DNA of 39,259 nt from an uncultured Desulfovibrio sp. (GTDB lineage: Bacteria > Desulfobacterota > Desulfovibrionia > Desulfovibrionales > Desulfovibrionaceae), in the NCBI GenBank assembly GCA_947038175.1, contig CAMQVJ010000019.1, forward strand, positions 1 to 39,259, written 5' to 3'. Positions 17,272-26,859 of the stretch are shown in pieces (within the stretch, counting starts at the first letter, position 1; every line of letters begins with the position of its first letter). The notes below the pieces were generated by a model that was not told the origin of the DNA, did no database searches, and saw nothing but the letters and a program-made list of their open reading frames with translations. The position numbers were made by a program, and so were the translations under genes.

Positions 17272-18360
17272 TTATGCTTGATTTTTACGTTGTTGTTTTT
17301 CATGCATGGCGTAGAGAAGCCCAAACGCCCCTGCCAGCATCATATCCCCGTGAGGATTAATAAATTGCCCGTGCCCGTCTAGAATTTCTCGGCGAGGCCC
17401 AAGTACGTAGGTCGGGCGAAAGCCTTCTGCTTCTGCTGGAATAGAGTTGAATACGCAGCCATGCCCGCCTTTTTCACGAACTTCCTCATCGGGAAGCCAA
17501 CCAAAGCGAAATTCTTGTAAGTCTCTCAATAAAGAATCTGTATCGTGCATACCTGTGTGGTGTTCATAAATACCGCATACTTGAGATTGGTAAACCAAAA
17601 ATGCAAGCACGTGGCTATTACCTACATTCACGATAGTTATACCTTCCCGTTCAGACCGTGCGGCGATATCAGGCATGGACAAAGCTCCCAAAAGTGCAGC
17701 AGAACCCGTATCGGCAACAAAAGAAGCATCTGCGCTTTCCTGTAAGGCTTTTAGACGAGTGTAGGGCGTGGGAACGGTGTCAAAAATCCAGTCAAGGGGA
17801 TCGGTACTTTTTTGAAGTAACTCTTTCCATAAACGAAAACGCCCAATGCGATTTCCCACATCTTCATGTATTCCATGATCTTGTGCGGCTAATGCTATAT
17901 TTTTAGGTAACGCTATGCCTATGTTTTTCAAATATTCTGTCCAAAAGCTTTTTGAAAAATCCGCAAGTTCAATTATGTCATAGTCTTCGTCGCTGTATGT
18001 GGCAACTTCGTTTTCTTGAATGATTTCAATGCCAAGACTTTCGACTTTGCGAATATCATCGTAAAGAGAATAGGCCGCTTTTTGAGTCGATTTAATGCTC
18101 AAACCAGCTTCAAGGTGCGCCGTGATTGCTTTAAAAAAACCACCTCCCATGATAGTTCCCGTGAGAATAAGAGGGCGTTTTTTCGCTGTAGATTGCTGAA
18201 TTTGTTTCATAATCATTTTAGCAGGGGAAGGAAGAATAAAGCGAGTCCAGTTTTCAAAATTTACGTGTGCATGGGCAAGAAGAATGTCTTGTGTACCACT
18301 GCCGATGTCAAGAAGTAAGGTGTCTTCTTGCACGAATAAAAAAGGTGCGTTGTTTTTCAT
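17272..18360 (-). CDS. DUF1786 family protein, ASKHA-like fold suspected
   Basis: This 362-residue protein begins with LLLDIGSGTQDILLAH, the DUF1786 signature that resembles the phosphate-1 loop of actin/Hsp70/sugar-kinase ATPases. ITGxGxGG-like LTGTIMGGGFFKAI, IALAAQDHG and a late ITIVNVGNSHVLAFLV (a plausible second phosphate loop) support this. The C-terminus has GPRREILDGHGQFINPHGDMMLAGAFGLL. The family occurs in sulfate reducers and methanogens and has been loosely called pyruvate formate-lyase activating-like, which the sequence does not support. No ribosome site is evident before the ATG. Function is unknown. Confidence 0.75.
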   Translation of the reverse strand: MKNNAPFLFVQEDTLLLDIGSGTQDILLAHAHVNFENWTRFILPSPAKMIMKQIQQSTAKKRPLILTGTIMGGGFFKAITAHLEAGLSIKSTQKAAYSLYDDIRKVESLGIEIIQENEVATYSDEDYDIIELADFSKSFWTEYLKNIGIALPKNIALAAQDHGIHEDVGNRIGRFRLWKELLQKSTDPLDWIFDTVPTPYTRLKALQESADASFVADTGSAALLGALSMPDIAARSEREGITIVNVGNSHVLAFLVYQSQVCGIYEHHTGMHDTDSLLRDLQEFRFGWLPDEEVREKGGHGCVFNSIPAEAEGFRPTYVLGPRREILDGHGQFINPHGDMMLAGAFGLLYAMHEKQQRKNQA

Positions 18361-18396
18361 TGGCAGATAATAGCGTAAAAATATTTAAAGGAAAAG

Positions 18397-18420
18397 TCTT
18401 ATTCACGGTGTGGAATAAGA
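18397..18420. repeat. 8-bp inverted repeat in the divergent gap
   Basis: TCTTATTC (18397-18404) and GAATAAGA (18413-18420) are perfect complements around 8 nt. They sit 37 bp upstream of the DUF1786 start on the minus strand, a position suitable for an operator. No regulator can be assigned. Confidence 0.35.
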
Positions 18421-18484
18421 AAAATAAAATAAAAGCAGCTATATTATCTAGACTACTTTGCAGAATGGGCATAGTATATATTCT

Positions 18485-18533
18485 TATCTTTCTAAAATAC
18501 TTCGTTTTAAACATACTCACTCATAGAAAGATA
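18485..18533 (+). promoter_or_regulatory. possible structured 5' leader of the Asn-rich secreted protein
   Basis: TATCTTTCTA (18485-18494) and TAGAAAGATA (18524-18533) form a 10-bp stem enclosing a smaller TAAAA/TTTTA stem. The structure ends 57 nt before the ATG at 18591. It may be an RNA leader or an operator pair. No known riboswitch consensus is visible. Confidence 0.35.
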
Positions 18534-18590
18534 CTCTCATTGCCACCTCAGACAATGTTCAATATTTAACAATAAAGTATTAGGGTATTT

Positions 18591-19454
18591 ATGATTAATC
18601 ATTTACGTACATATAAGAAAATAGTAGGGGTAATATTTGCGTTATCACTGTCCTTTTTTTGTTTAACAAGTGTTTTTGCACGTTCAAATCCAATAGTTTT
18701 GGAGGAAGGCGCTCATACAAATATGACAGAAGAAAACAACGCAAAGCCTTTGACTAACACGACAATAAGTAACGGTCAGGAAGCTTCTCATGAAGTAAAA
18801 AGCGAAGCGCAGTTTTCCCTTACGGATTCGACTATGACAACAGAAGAAAAAAATCTAGGGACAAATAGCAACGCAATTAATGGCGCAGAAATGAATGCTT
18901 CTCCTCAAGGTATGCATGGCACAATGCAGCACGATTGGACGTCAAATTCCTATCCTCCCGTGCCCTCCATGTCTCTTAGTGATTTGCACAAGCATACGTC
19001 TAGTCCTTCCTTGGATGAGCTGTATAGTGACCCGAATTATCATACAGAAATTTATGGTGGAAGCTCTACTATTATTTCAGGAAATGATATTCTTACAACG
19101 AATAATCAGTATCCTCAAAATCAAATAAACAGTAATTCAAACTATATAAATAATAACCAGACAAATAATAACAATATGCATTATAATCAAAATGCATCAC
19201 AAAATCACAATCAAGATTATGGGCAAGATTATGGGCAAAATTCAAATAGCAATTCTAATGCTGGTGGTTTTTACTTTAATATGACGGGGCCTAATGGCTC
19301 TTCTATGTCTATGGGGACATTTTTTGGAAACTCTTCTCATAACTCCAATGACTCAAGTTATGCAAAGGGGAGTAGCCAAATTATTAACGATAATGAAAGT
19401 AGAACTTTATCGTCAAAGCCATCAAGCCGTGGTTCGTCTATTATCCGTGAATGA
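18591..19454 (+). CDS. secreted Asn/Ser-rich low-complexity protein
   Basis: I do not recognise this 287-residue protein. It has a signal peptide (basic start, hydrophobic run about 10-29, cleavage likely after VFA at 31). Residues 40-150 are polar and Thr/Glu/Ser-rich. From about 165 the sequence is dominated by Asn, Gln, Ser, His and Tyr, including NNNQTNNNN-like runs and a DYGQDYGQN repeat. A short GGFYFNMTGPNGSSMSMGTFF segment is the only hydrophobic patch. It is probably an unstructured envelope or surface protein. No Cys or anchor motif is seen after cleavage. Reading-frame length and the signal peptide support it as real. Confidence 0.65.
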   Translation: MINHLRTYKKIVGVIFALSLSFFCLTSVFARSNPIVLEEGAHTNMTEENNAKPLTNTTISNGQEASHEVKSEAQFSLTDSTMTTEEKNLGTNSNAINGAEMNASPQGMHGTMQHDWTSNSYPPVPSMSLSDLHKHTSSPSLDELYSDPNYHTEIYGGSSTIISGNDILTTNNQYPQNQINSNSNYINNNQTNNNNMHYNQNASQNHNQDYGQDYGQNSNSNSNAGGFYFNMTGPNGSSMSMGTFFGNSSHNSNDSSYAKGSSQIINDNESRTLSSKPSSRGSSIIRE

Positions 19455-19567
19455 TAGAATGTGCACTGCATAGCGTTCATGAATGTTTTCTAAGAATAGA
19501 CAAGTGTTCTCAATAGAAAAATCAGCGCAGGTAAAAATCAACACAGACGCATCAACTGGAGAGTATT

Positions 19568-19618
19568 GTGGCACAACAAGACAGCATAACTAGAAATAGG
19601 TTGAATTGTAAAAAATGA
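19568..19618 (+). CDS. possible 16-codon upstream ORF coupled to the PHP gene
   Basis: GTG at 19568 follows GGAGAG (19558-19563) at good spacing and encodes VAQQDSITRNRLNCKK. Its TGA (19616-19618) overlaps the ATG of the PHP gene (19615-19617) as ATGA. The downstream gene has only a poor ribosome site of its own, so reinitiation from this ORF may load ribosomes. There is no amino-acid bias suggesting attenuation. Confidence 0.4.
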   Translation: MAQQDSITRNRLNCKK

Positions 19619-20469
19619 ATAATCTTATTGATCTGCATGTGCATAGTACGGCTTCGGACGGTTCTTTTACGCCTACAGAAATTATACAAAAAGCGTCCCT
19701 TCTTGGTATGCGTGCCATTGCTATTACAGATCACGACACGGTGGACGGACTAGAAGAAGGTGAAATTGCGGCGGTGCAAGCGTCCATAGAATTTATCCGA
19801 GGTTGTGAACTCAGCACACGGCATGGCGTCTATGATGTCCATATTGTGGGGCTATGGATTCCAAAAGATATTGATAAATACCCTGAATTTGTTACCAGTA
19901 TACAAACATTTCAAGCCAATAGAGAGAAAAGAAATAATAGTATTATTGAAAAACTTCAAGCGCTTGGCATTGAAATTAGTATAAAAGAGGTAGAGAACTT
20001 AGCTGGTGGACGGGTGATTGGTCGCCCTCATTTTGCACAGTTTTTGAAGAATAAAGGTATCGTGGCTTCAGAGCAAGAAGCTTTTGAAGAATATTTGGGG
20101 CGTGATAAAAAAGCGTATGTGCCACGTAAAGCGGTGACACCTCATGAAGCGGTTCAAATTCTCGCTAAGACTGGGGCGACTGTCGTTCTTGCGCATCCAG
20201 CACTTATTCCCTGTAGTTTAGAAGAGCTTGACGAGCTTATTAGTGAATTGTCACCTCTTGGGCTCAACGCCTTGGAGGCCTACCATAGCGCACACTCGTT
20301 TAAAGATGAGCGAGTACTTGTTGGGTTAGCGGCAAAACACGAACTTCTTCTTAGCGGTGGTTCTGATTTTCACGGAAAATCAAAGCCTGGGGTTGCTCTA
20401 GCAAAAGGAAAAGGAAGCTTGCGCATCCCGTATTTCGTATTAGAAAAAATGAAAGCAAAGCGAGCATAG
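19615..20469 (+). CDS. PHP domain phosphoesterase, RNase AM / nucleotide 3',5'-bisphosphate phosphatase-like
   Basis: This 284-residue metal-dependent phosphoesterase of the YciV/Rnm type trims RNA 5' ends or removes the 3'-phosphate of pAp-like nucleotides. All PHP motifs are intact: DLHVHST (His8, His10), TDHD (Asp39, His40), RGCELS (Glu65), RPHFAQFL, VLAHPAL and GGSDFHG. Three metals are therefore expected. In a sulfate reducer, pAp recycling would be one plausible use; that is inference. The ATG overlaps the stop of a small upstream ORF. It converges with the large ATPase gene. Confidence 0.9.
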   Translation: MNNLIDLHVHSTASDGSFTPTEIIQKASLLGMRAIAITDHDTVDGLEEGEIAAVQASIEFIRGCELSTRHGVYDVHIVGLWIPKDIDKYPEFVTSIQTFQANREKRNNSIIEKLQALGIEISIKEVENLAGGRVIGRPHFAQFLKNKGIVASEQEAFEEYLGRDKKAYVPRKAVTPHEAVQILAKTGATVVLAHPALIPCSLEELDELISELSPLGLNALEAYHSAHSFKDERVLVGLAAKHELLLSGGSDFHGKSKPGVALAKGKGSLRIPYFVLEKMKAKRA

Positions 20470-20478
20470 AAAAAGAGA

Positions 20479-20508
20479 GGCTTTTCACCCTTTCTAGAGA
20501 GAAAAGCC
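20479..20508. terminator. hairpin between convergent PHP and ATPase genes
   Basis: GGCTTTTC (20479-20486) and GAAAAGCC (20501-20508) form an 8-bp stem within the 69-bp convergent gap. There is no T run on either side, so it is only a weak terminator candidate. Confidence 0.35.
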
Positions 20509-20538
20509 CCTGCTCACATAGAAACTATGCCATAGAAA

Positions 20539-23500
20539 TTATGCTGGGCGCACTGTTTTATTATCAACAAGATATACTTGCGTATTCTTGATTTTATCAC
20601 GCAATATTTGTGCGGTGTCTTCATGGCACGTATAAAACAATATTTGTTGCCCATGGTCTTCATTTTCGGTTTTCCCGATTGTGTTATTTCTTAAAATCCT
20701 ATCAGTTGTCGTTTGAATAGAAGTCTCTTCTTCCTTCATGCTCTCTTGGTTAGCTGCGCCTATAAGCGGCTCTTGGCGAGCCGTGATAAGTTTATTCAAT
20801 GTATCAATGGTGTTTTCCATGCGCTTTTTATCAAAATTGACGAGGATATCATCCATGAGAATAGGGATAGGCTGATGTGTTTCTGTTCGGCTTTGAACAT
20901 GAGCTAAACGCAACGCCAAATAGAGCTGTTCTTTTGTACCTTGGCTTAACACATCTGGGGTCACAGGGCTTCCATTTTTACCCACGACTTTTATGTCCTT
21001 ATCATCCATGGAAACAATAATTTTTTCCCATGCGTTATCTGTAATAGTAGCAAAAAATTCTGATGCCAATGCAATAACTTTAGGTTGTCTTTCCAGCTCA
21101 TATTGCTTTCTAGCTTTTGTAATAACTTGTTTTGTAAAGGAAAGTTCTAGCCATGACTCATAGGCTTCTTCTACTTGTTCTTCTATATCAAGTTGTTTGC
21201 GGCGCAAAGAGGCGAGGCTTGCAGACTGAATGAGTGCGTCACATTTTGCTTGTAATGCTCCATAATTATTCTGAACTTCGTGCTCATTTGCATCAAGAAC
21301 TTCATAAGATTTTTTTGTGGTTATTAATTCTTCTTGCCACATCTCTTTCGTTGTTTTAGAAAAGTAGTCAAAAATATCGGGAAGTTCTTCTACTCCCTTG
21401 AGAAGGTCGCTTGGGTATTGTCTTTTACCTGGGCTGCTGGACTTGGCTACAAATTTTGGCAAGTCAACAGAATGAAAAGGCTCTTCTAATGCAAGTGAAC
21501 TGCGTATAATTTGGCCTCGTTGCTTTTCAGCTTCGATGAGCTCACGTAATTGGCTTTCATTTTTGACCTTTGCTAAATCAAGCAAGGCTTGCATATTGCT
21601 ATGAATTTCATCAATATCCGCTTGGACACTTTCAATCTCTTTGGCTACTTGCAAACTTTGCTGCCCTATATTTTCCTTGTTTGCATTTTTGGTTATTTCG
21701 TGTTCTATGCGGGCATGAAAGCGTTCAAAGGTTTCTAAATGATTAATAGCATTATTCTCAAGGATAGGTGTGAATTTTGCTTCTTCCACTAAGTCCATGA
21801 GAAAGCTCTCAAAATCGGCAATAATATCTTCTGTGCCTATCATATCGAATTTAATTTTCTCATATTCAAGCATACTTGCATCAAAACGATCCATGAACTC
21901 TAGAACTTGCTTGAAAAGAGGAATATTGAGCTTTTTAATCGAGGCATTTATTCCAATATCTTGTTTAGTGCTAGGGGATTGTGTGCTTGCATTTGTCTTC
22001 TCATCATTCATTTTAGCATAATGTGCCTGCGCATCGGGAGACGCCAGTATGCCTTTGTTGCATAAAAATGTGATGCACTCATCATAGCTATTATTCACAA
22101 GAGCTTGTCGCTCATGAAGATTTTCGGTAACACTGTCTAGATGTGTTTTCATTTGGTTTTCAGCTTGAATTGCGGTTTCAAGCGCAACATCTTGTGCCGA
22201 TGTGTCGTTGTTTCTTAAAGCAGATAGGTGTAGCTCTTGAATATGCTTTTCAATATTTTCGATAAGGGTACTGATATTTATATCGTTATCTTCTAAATTT
22301 GCCTGCGTTTTTTCATATACTTCTACAAAATCTGATTGTGCTATTTCGTGCAACTTTTGTATGTGCTCGTCGTAACATTGACGCTCAGAATTGAGTTCTA
22401 TAAATTGTTTTTGTATATTTGCACACGCATCAATACGTAAGAAAAAGGCTTCCATGTATCGAGGGTCAGGAGCTTGCGTAAAGAAATATTCTTTAAAAAA
22501 TGATTCCCACTCTTCCTTATAGTTTGCTAAAAGTTCAGTGTTTTCATTGAATAACTCTTGATAATGAGCCTTTTCTTTTGAAAGCTCCGCTCTCTTTTCA
22601 TTTGTTTTCATATCCGCATCGTTGCTTTGTTCGCTAGCATCGTGCTCCTGCTCACTGGCAATAAAATGTGCATATTTCTTTTCTCGAATCTCAGTGCATA
22701 TATCTTGAAGAGTTTGTGTGAGTTCTCGGTAAATATGGTTATTCTTTAATATTGCTGGAATAGCTGTGAGGTTTTTACCTGAAAAAAGTTCAGTGGGTAA
22801 ACTATCTGGTTCAAGGAGATTGTGGATGTCTTCCTCGTTCTTATCATTCTCGTCATAATCGTTCTCATCATTCTCATCGTTCTTATCGTCATCTGAATTG
22901 TCAAGGGACAGTGATAGATTATGCGTTGGCAGAGCGTCTTCTTGTGGAGTACTGTCTTCCTCTTTTTCCTTTTGATTGGAATCAGTAGTAGCTATAGGCT
23001 CATCATCAAATAATACAAGTTGGTCTCTCGCATGTGTTTCTTGATTTTCTTCGATACTATCAGAGTCATACCCAAGTTTTGCTTTCGTTTTTTCATAGTA
23101 TTTAGCTTGCTCTGCTTCACTAATACCAAAGGTATGCATAATAACAAAGATTTCTTCTTTTCTTATCGCTGCAAGATTTTCTCTTTGTGCTGCTATATGT
23201 TCATCAAGCTCTCTGAGTTCTTCATATTCATCGTCGGCATCAGATCTTCTTGAAATAGGTAAATAAATACTGATAATTGCTAGAAGCGTGAGGACGAGGG
23301 GCAACCAGAAAGGAACATATAATGTGCCACTCCAACTAGGAAAAAGCTCCGCAAAGGAGATAATGCTTTGCAACTTATCAAGGGCAATCGCGTCTTGTCC
23401 GTTCATTATACGCAAAATCAAAAGTGGTAGCCCAAGGATAGCGCATAATATACCAGGAACTAAAGCAATTTTTGATATTGTTTTGTCTGCGATGCTTTTT

Positions 23501-25431
23501 TTGAGGGCGTCTTGTTTTGTGCCTAAATCTTCCAATCGTTGCATACTTTGAGCCCTAAGCCCATCAATGGTTTGCAATTTTTGAATAACACGGCTTTGTA
23601 CTTCAAGTTCTTCTTTTTCAGCCGTCAGGTCAGCGATATTTTGCGCAGGAGCATCATATGTATTCACTGGATTAGAAATTTGCGCTGTGGCGTTTAATTC
23701 TTGTTCATAGCCAGTGATACGCTCAATCTTTTCAGCGAATACTCGAGAAGAATCTTCTTCTTCTAAATATTGTTGTGCGATAGGCAAAATCTTTTCACGT
23801 TGACTTTGCATGGCTTCAATAACATTTGATGCATGAATGTAATAGTTTCTTTCATTTTCATCACTAATGGCGATTGAAAGAGATGTATCTTTATAATCTT
23901 CTTCCTCGATGGGATGCGTGTCCAAATCATCAATGGTGAGGTGGGCAATTTGTTTTTTCCATTCTCCAAAGGTAGATTGTACACGTTGTGCCTTTTCAGG
24001 TAAAAAGCGAATGGCTTCTTTTGCAAGGTTTGCATGCCCAAGTATTTCAGCATATTGTTCTTGTGTTGAAGAGGAATCGTTGCCTTGTTCATTGCTTTTT
24101 TGTTCTGAAATTGACCTGATATCGGCTTCAATTTTGAATTTCTTCTCTTGGGCAAGGTTTAGATCTCTTTGTGCGTATTCCAATGCCGTGATAGTGCTTT
24201 GTGCGTGTGATTCTGCATCTAGTATTTTGGCTTCATATGCGGAAAATTCTTCTAGGAAAAGCTCATCATGTGGGATTTTAGCAAGAGCCTGTGCCATAAC
24301 CTCTGGGTTAAACGCATGCCTTTCTGGATTTTTGCCGTCCAAAAGTTGCCACTTATCTTTGAGTCGAGTATTGGTTTCTTCAAGTATATGGAAAAACTGT
24401 TTGCTTTTGACTGTGAGCGGGGTGATTTCCCCTAATGCTTGTCTATACGAGCCTTTTTCTTCCATAAGGTCTTTCAAAGCGGTGTGTTGCTCTAATAAAA
24501 GACTATTTGTTTGATGCTCTTCTTTCTGTTTTCCAAGTTCCGTATATTTTGAATTAAGAGATTCTAACGTTTTTTGTTTGATTTTTTCTTGTTCTAAAAT
24601 TCGTTCTAAAACAAGCTCTGCATTTTCAGGGAAACTCACGGTTACTGGTGGTAAAGTTGCTATAACGCTTTGCAGTTCAAACCATTTGCGCCATTGTCCC
24701 CACATACTGATAAGTGTCTGTAACTCTTCGCCTTTGTCTATGATAAGTGATTTCTTATCCCTCAGTTCAGTGAGACTACTGTCTAATATAAGGCGTTCTT
24801 CTTGTAAGACATCAAATTGCTTCACTTCTGCAAATGCGGTATCAAGTTCACTTTTATTGTTGTTCCATGCATCGAATAATTTTTGAAGAATAGTATTTTT
24901 ACCACGTGTTTTGTGGATAACATCCATCTTTGATTGAATATTTTCAAGGGCAGCCACAGGGCCTCTAAGCCCTAGTCCAAAGCTGGCTCCGAGTATGGTA
25001 TTAAAGACTTCAGAACCGTGGAAATTATTAATATTTTGTAATTCAACCAAATTGAATCCATAAATCATGCGGTAAACATCACGGCTTACTCCGCCCATAA
25101 TTTCAGTAAGTATAGCGTCTTGGCACATGTTTCCATGGGCATCATATAGCTGTACAAGGGATGCATTATTAGAAAAGTGTCGCACAAGATTAATCTCTCC
25201 ATGATTGGTATCATGGATTTTCATGCTACCACCCTTGGAATTTCTTATATTTTGTGTGAGTGAATTTCTTTTTGTTGGAATTCCCATGAGCATAGCCCGC
25301 ACAAATTCCATGGCAGAGCTTTTTCCTGCCTCATTATTGCCAAGAAAAACCGCCATTCCGCAGGGAATATCATTCACTGAAAAGTCTTTAAGAGGCCCAA
25401 AACCTTCGATATGAAAACTTTTAATATACAT
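20539..25431 (-). CDS. very long YhaN-like SMC/SbcC-type AAA ATPase
   Basis: This is a 1630-residue ATPase of the Rad50/SbcC-related YhaN group, expected to work with the adjacent YhaO-type nuclease on DNA ends or DNA damage. The N-terminal Walker A is GNNEAGKS (residues 31-38). The ABC signature LSQGTKEQ is near 1495, and Walker B PILMDDILVNFD is near 1520-1532. Long charged coiled-coil arms lie between. As in YhaN, hydrophobic segments interrupt the coil (about 655-676 and 704-726), suggesting membrane attachment. Residues about 835-870 are an Asp/Asn/Glu-rich linker encoded by a simple DNA repeat (22830-22905). Known YhaN proteins are near 950-1000 residues, so this one is unusually large. 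Confidence 0.85.
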   Translation of the reverse strand: MYIKSFHIEGFGPLKDFSVNDIPCGMAVFLGNNEAGKSSAMEFVRAMLMGIPTKRNSLTQNIRNSKGGSMKIHDTNHGEINLVRHFSNNASLVQLYDAHGNMCQDAILTEIMGGVSRDVYRMIYGFNLVELQNINNFHGSEVFNTILGASFGLGLRGPVAALENIQSKMDVIHKTRGKNTILQKLFDAWNNNKSELDTAFAEVKQFDVLQEERLILDSSLTELRDKKSLIIDKGEELQTLISMWGQWRKWFELQSVIATLPPVTVSFPENAELVLERILEQEKIKQKTLESLNSKYTELGKQKEEHQTNSLLLEQHTALKDLMEEKGSYRQALGEITPLTVKSKQFFHILEETNTRLKDKWQLLDGKNPERHAFNPEVMAQALAKIPHDELFLEEFSAYEAKILDAESHAQSTITALEYAQRDLNLAQEKKFKIEADIRSISEQKSNEQGNDSSSTQEQYAEILGHANLAKEAIRFLPEKAQRVQSTFGEWKKQIAHLTIDDLDTHPIEEEDYKDTSLSIAISDENERNYYIHASNVIEAMQSQREKILPIAQQYLEEEDSSRVFAEKIERITGYEQELNATAQISNPVNTYDAPAQNIADLTAEKEELEVQSRVIQKLQTIDGLRAQSMQRLEDLGTKQDALKKSIADKTISKIALVPGILCAILGLPLLILRIMNGQDAIALDKLQSIISFAELFPSWSGTLYVPFWLPLVLTLLAIISIYLPISRRSDADDEYEELRELDEHIAAQRENLAAIRKEEIFVIMHTFGISEAEQAKYYEKTKAKLGYDSDSIEENQETHARDQLVLFDDEPIATTDSNQKEKEEDSTPQEDALPTHNLSLSLDNSDDDKNDENDENDYDENDKNEEDIHNLLEPDSLPTELFSGKNLTAIPAILKNNHIYRELTQTLQDICTEIREKKYAHFIASEQEHDASEQSNDADMKTNEKRAELSKEKAHYQELFNENTELLANYKEEWESFFKEYFFTQAPDPRYMEAFFLRIDACANIQKQFIELNSERQCYDEHIQKLHEIAQSDFVEVYEKTQANLEDNDINISTLIENIEKHIQELHLSALRNNDTSAQDVALETAIQAENQMKTHLDSVTENLHERQALVNNSYDECITFLCNKGILASPDAQAHYAKMNDEKTNASTQSPSTKQDIGINASIKKLNIPLFKQVLEFMDRFDASMLEYEKIKFDMIGTEDIIADFESFLMDLVEEAKFTPILENNAINHLETFERFHARIEHEITKNANKENIGQQSLQVAKEIESVQADIDEIHSNMQALLDLAKVKNESQLRELIEAEKQRGQIIRSSLALEEPFHSVDLPKFVAKSSSPGKRQYPSDLLKGVEELPDIFDYFSKTTKEMWQEELITTKKSYEVLDANEHEVQNNYGALQAKCDALIQSASLASLRRKQLDIEEQVEEAYESWLELSFTKQVITKARKQYELERQPKVIALASEFFATITDNAWEKIIVSMDDKDIKVVGKNGSPVTPDVLSQGTKEQLYLALRLAHVQSRTETHQPIPILMDDILVNFDKKRMENTIDTLNKLITARQEPLIGAANQESMKEEETSIQTTTDRILRNNTIGKTENEDHGQQILFYTCHEDTAQILRDKIKNTQVYLVDNKTVRPA

Positions 25432-25473
25432 TGTGCATCCTAATTATTTTTCTGGCAAAAACATCATATACGT

Positions 25474-26859
25474 TTATTGTTGTGGCTCAAAAACTTCCAC
25501 ACAAATTTCTTCTGACTTGTCGATTAAAGCTTCAATGCTATTTTTGGAATCTTTTGCAGGCTCATGATCTTCAGAATTTATATTTGATGTGTAGCGTGCA
25601 ATTTTAGCTTTTAGGGGCTCGGCAGCCTCTTTCTCTGTTTCGATGAGTAAGGATTTGTGGTTTCGTAAATCCTGTGTTACACGTAAAATTTCCCCTAAAA
25701 TATCATCTCGCTCAAGGGCAGTTTCAAAATTAAAAAGAGGGCGTACGGTGGATTGTATATCCTTGATAAATACTCGAGGCATTTTATGCTTTTTCTGTAG
25801 AGCATGGCTTAAATCCTTGAGAACGTCTTTCTCATGTAGTTGATTTGCTAAATCACTGCGGCCATGGAGTTTTATGCGAAAAATTAAATCTGTACATTCT
25901 TTTCCAAGTTTAGTTGCAGCAATCCGTGCACTGATTTCACGAGAGATAATATTTTGGATTTCCATAATGTTTTCAGGTTCTGTGTCATCTTTTGGTGGAA
26001 CAATTTCAACATCAAGCACATGCCACTCTACAGGTGCAAGGGTGTGAAATGAGTATTCGGGGCTTGATATATGATTTTCTTCAATGTTTTTAAATTCGAT
26101 GAGCAAGCAGCCATGTGCGCCTTCTTCATTGATGTGCAAGCCTTGCATGGAACCTGCATAGGCGATAAGTGGTGTTTCCATAAGAATAGCAGGGGAGTGC
26201 ACATGCCCTAATGCCCAGTAATGCATATTTTTTTCTTGTAAATCAGTCAGGGAGCAAGGGGCGTAATTGTTCTTAGCTTTTGTCTTTTTTTGAGTGCCCA
26301 CAACATTCGTATGTAATACTCCAATCTGTACGCAGGGAGCCTTTAGTACTTCAAGCATGCTTGCCAAATTTCTTGTTTCTTGTCTAGTTGTATGGCTAAT
26401 GCCATAAATTCTTGCAATTTCTTTATATTCTTTTGTATTATCGGTATTTTCCGTGTCCATTTCATGCGGTGGATAAGATAAATACGTCCAGTCTTCGCTA
26501 AAAGTGTGGACATTTTCAGGCCACACGATAGAGGCAAATTCCGCCTTTGCTTCTTGATTTAAAGGGTCATGATTACCATGCGCATAATAAATCGGAATAC
26601 TCATTTCGTTAAGTTCTTCAAAGGCGTCACGTAGAGCAAAGCGTGCACGTAGGCTTGCTTCTTCACTATTATACATGTCTCCCGAAAAAATGAGAAAATG
26701 TGGGGAAGTCGTTTTGCAGAGCTTAATAAGATTTTCTAAGGCTTCAAAGGGTGCGTCTTGCATGCGTTTAGCAAGCGCTTCACTGTTATCATAGGCAAGC
26801 GCACCAAAGGCTGTATCTAAATGTAAATCAGCTACATGTATAAAACGGAGCGACTTCAT
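25474..26859 (-). CDS. YhaO-like metallophosphoesterase (SbcD/Mre11-type nuclease)
   Basis: This calcineurin-like phosphoesterase is predicted to be the nuclease partner of the YhaN-like ATPase. Metal motifs are in order: HVADLHLD, FSGDMYN, YAHGNHDP, GVLHTN and GHVHSP. A C-terminal domain (to residue 461) would bind the ATPase. I start at ATG 26859 because AGGAG lies about 10 nt upstream and MKSLRFIHVADLHLD is the expected N-terminus; a TTG at 26898 would add 13 residues. The ATPase gene begins 42 nt after the stop, so the pair is an operon. Confidence 0.88.
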   Translation of the reverse strand: MKSLRFIHVADLHLDTAFGALAYDNSEALAKRMQDAPFEALENLIKLCKTTSPHFLIFSGDMYNSEEASLRARFALRDAFEELNEMSIPIYYAHGNHDPLNQEAKAEFASIVWPENVHTFSEDWTYLSYPPHEMDTENTDNTKEYKEIARIYGISHTTRQETRNLASMLEVLKAPCVQIGVLHTNVVGTQKKTKAKNNYAPCSLTDLQEKNMHYWALGHVHSPAILMETPLIAYAGSMQGLHINEEGAHGCLLIEFKNIEENHISSPEYSFHTLAPVEWHVLDVEIVPPKDDTEPENIMEIQNIISREISARIAATKLGKECTDLIFRIKLHGRSDLANQLHEKDVLKDLSHALQKKHKMPRVFIKDIQSTVRPLFNFETALERDDILGEILRVTQDLRNHKSLLIETEKEAAEPLKAKIARYTSNINSEDHEPAKDSKNSIEALIDKSEEICVEVFEPQQ

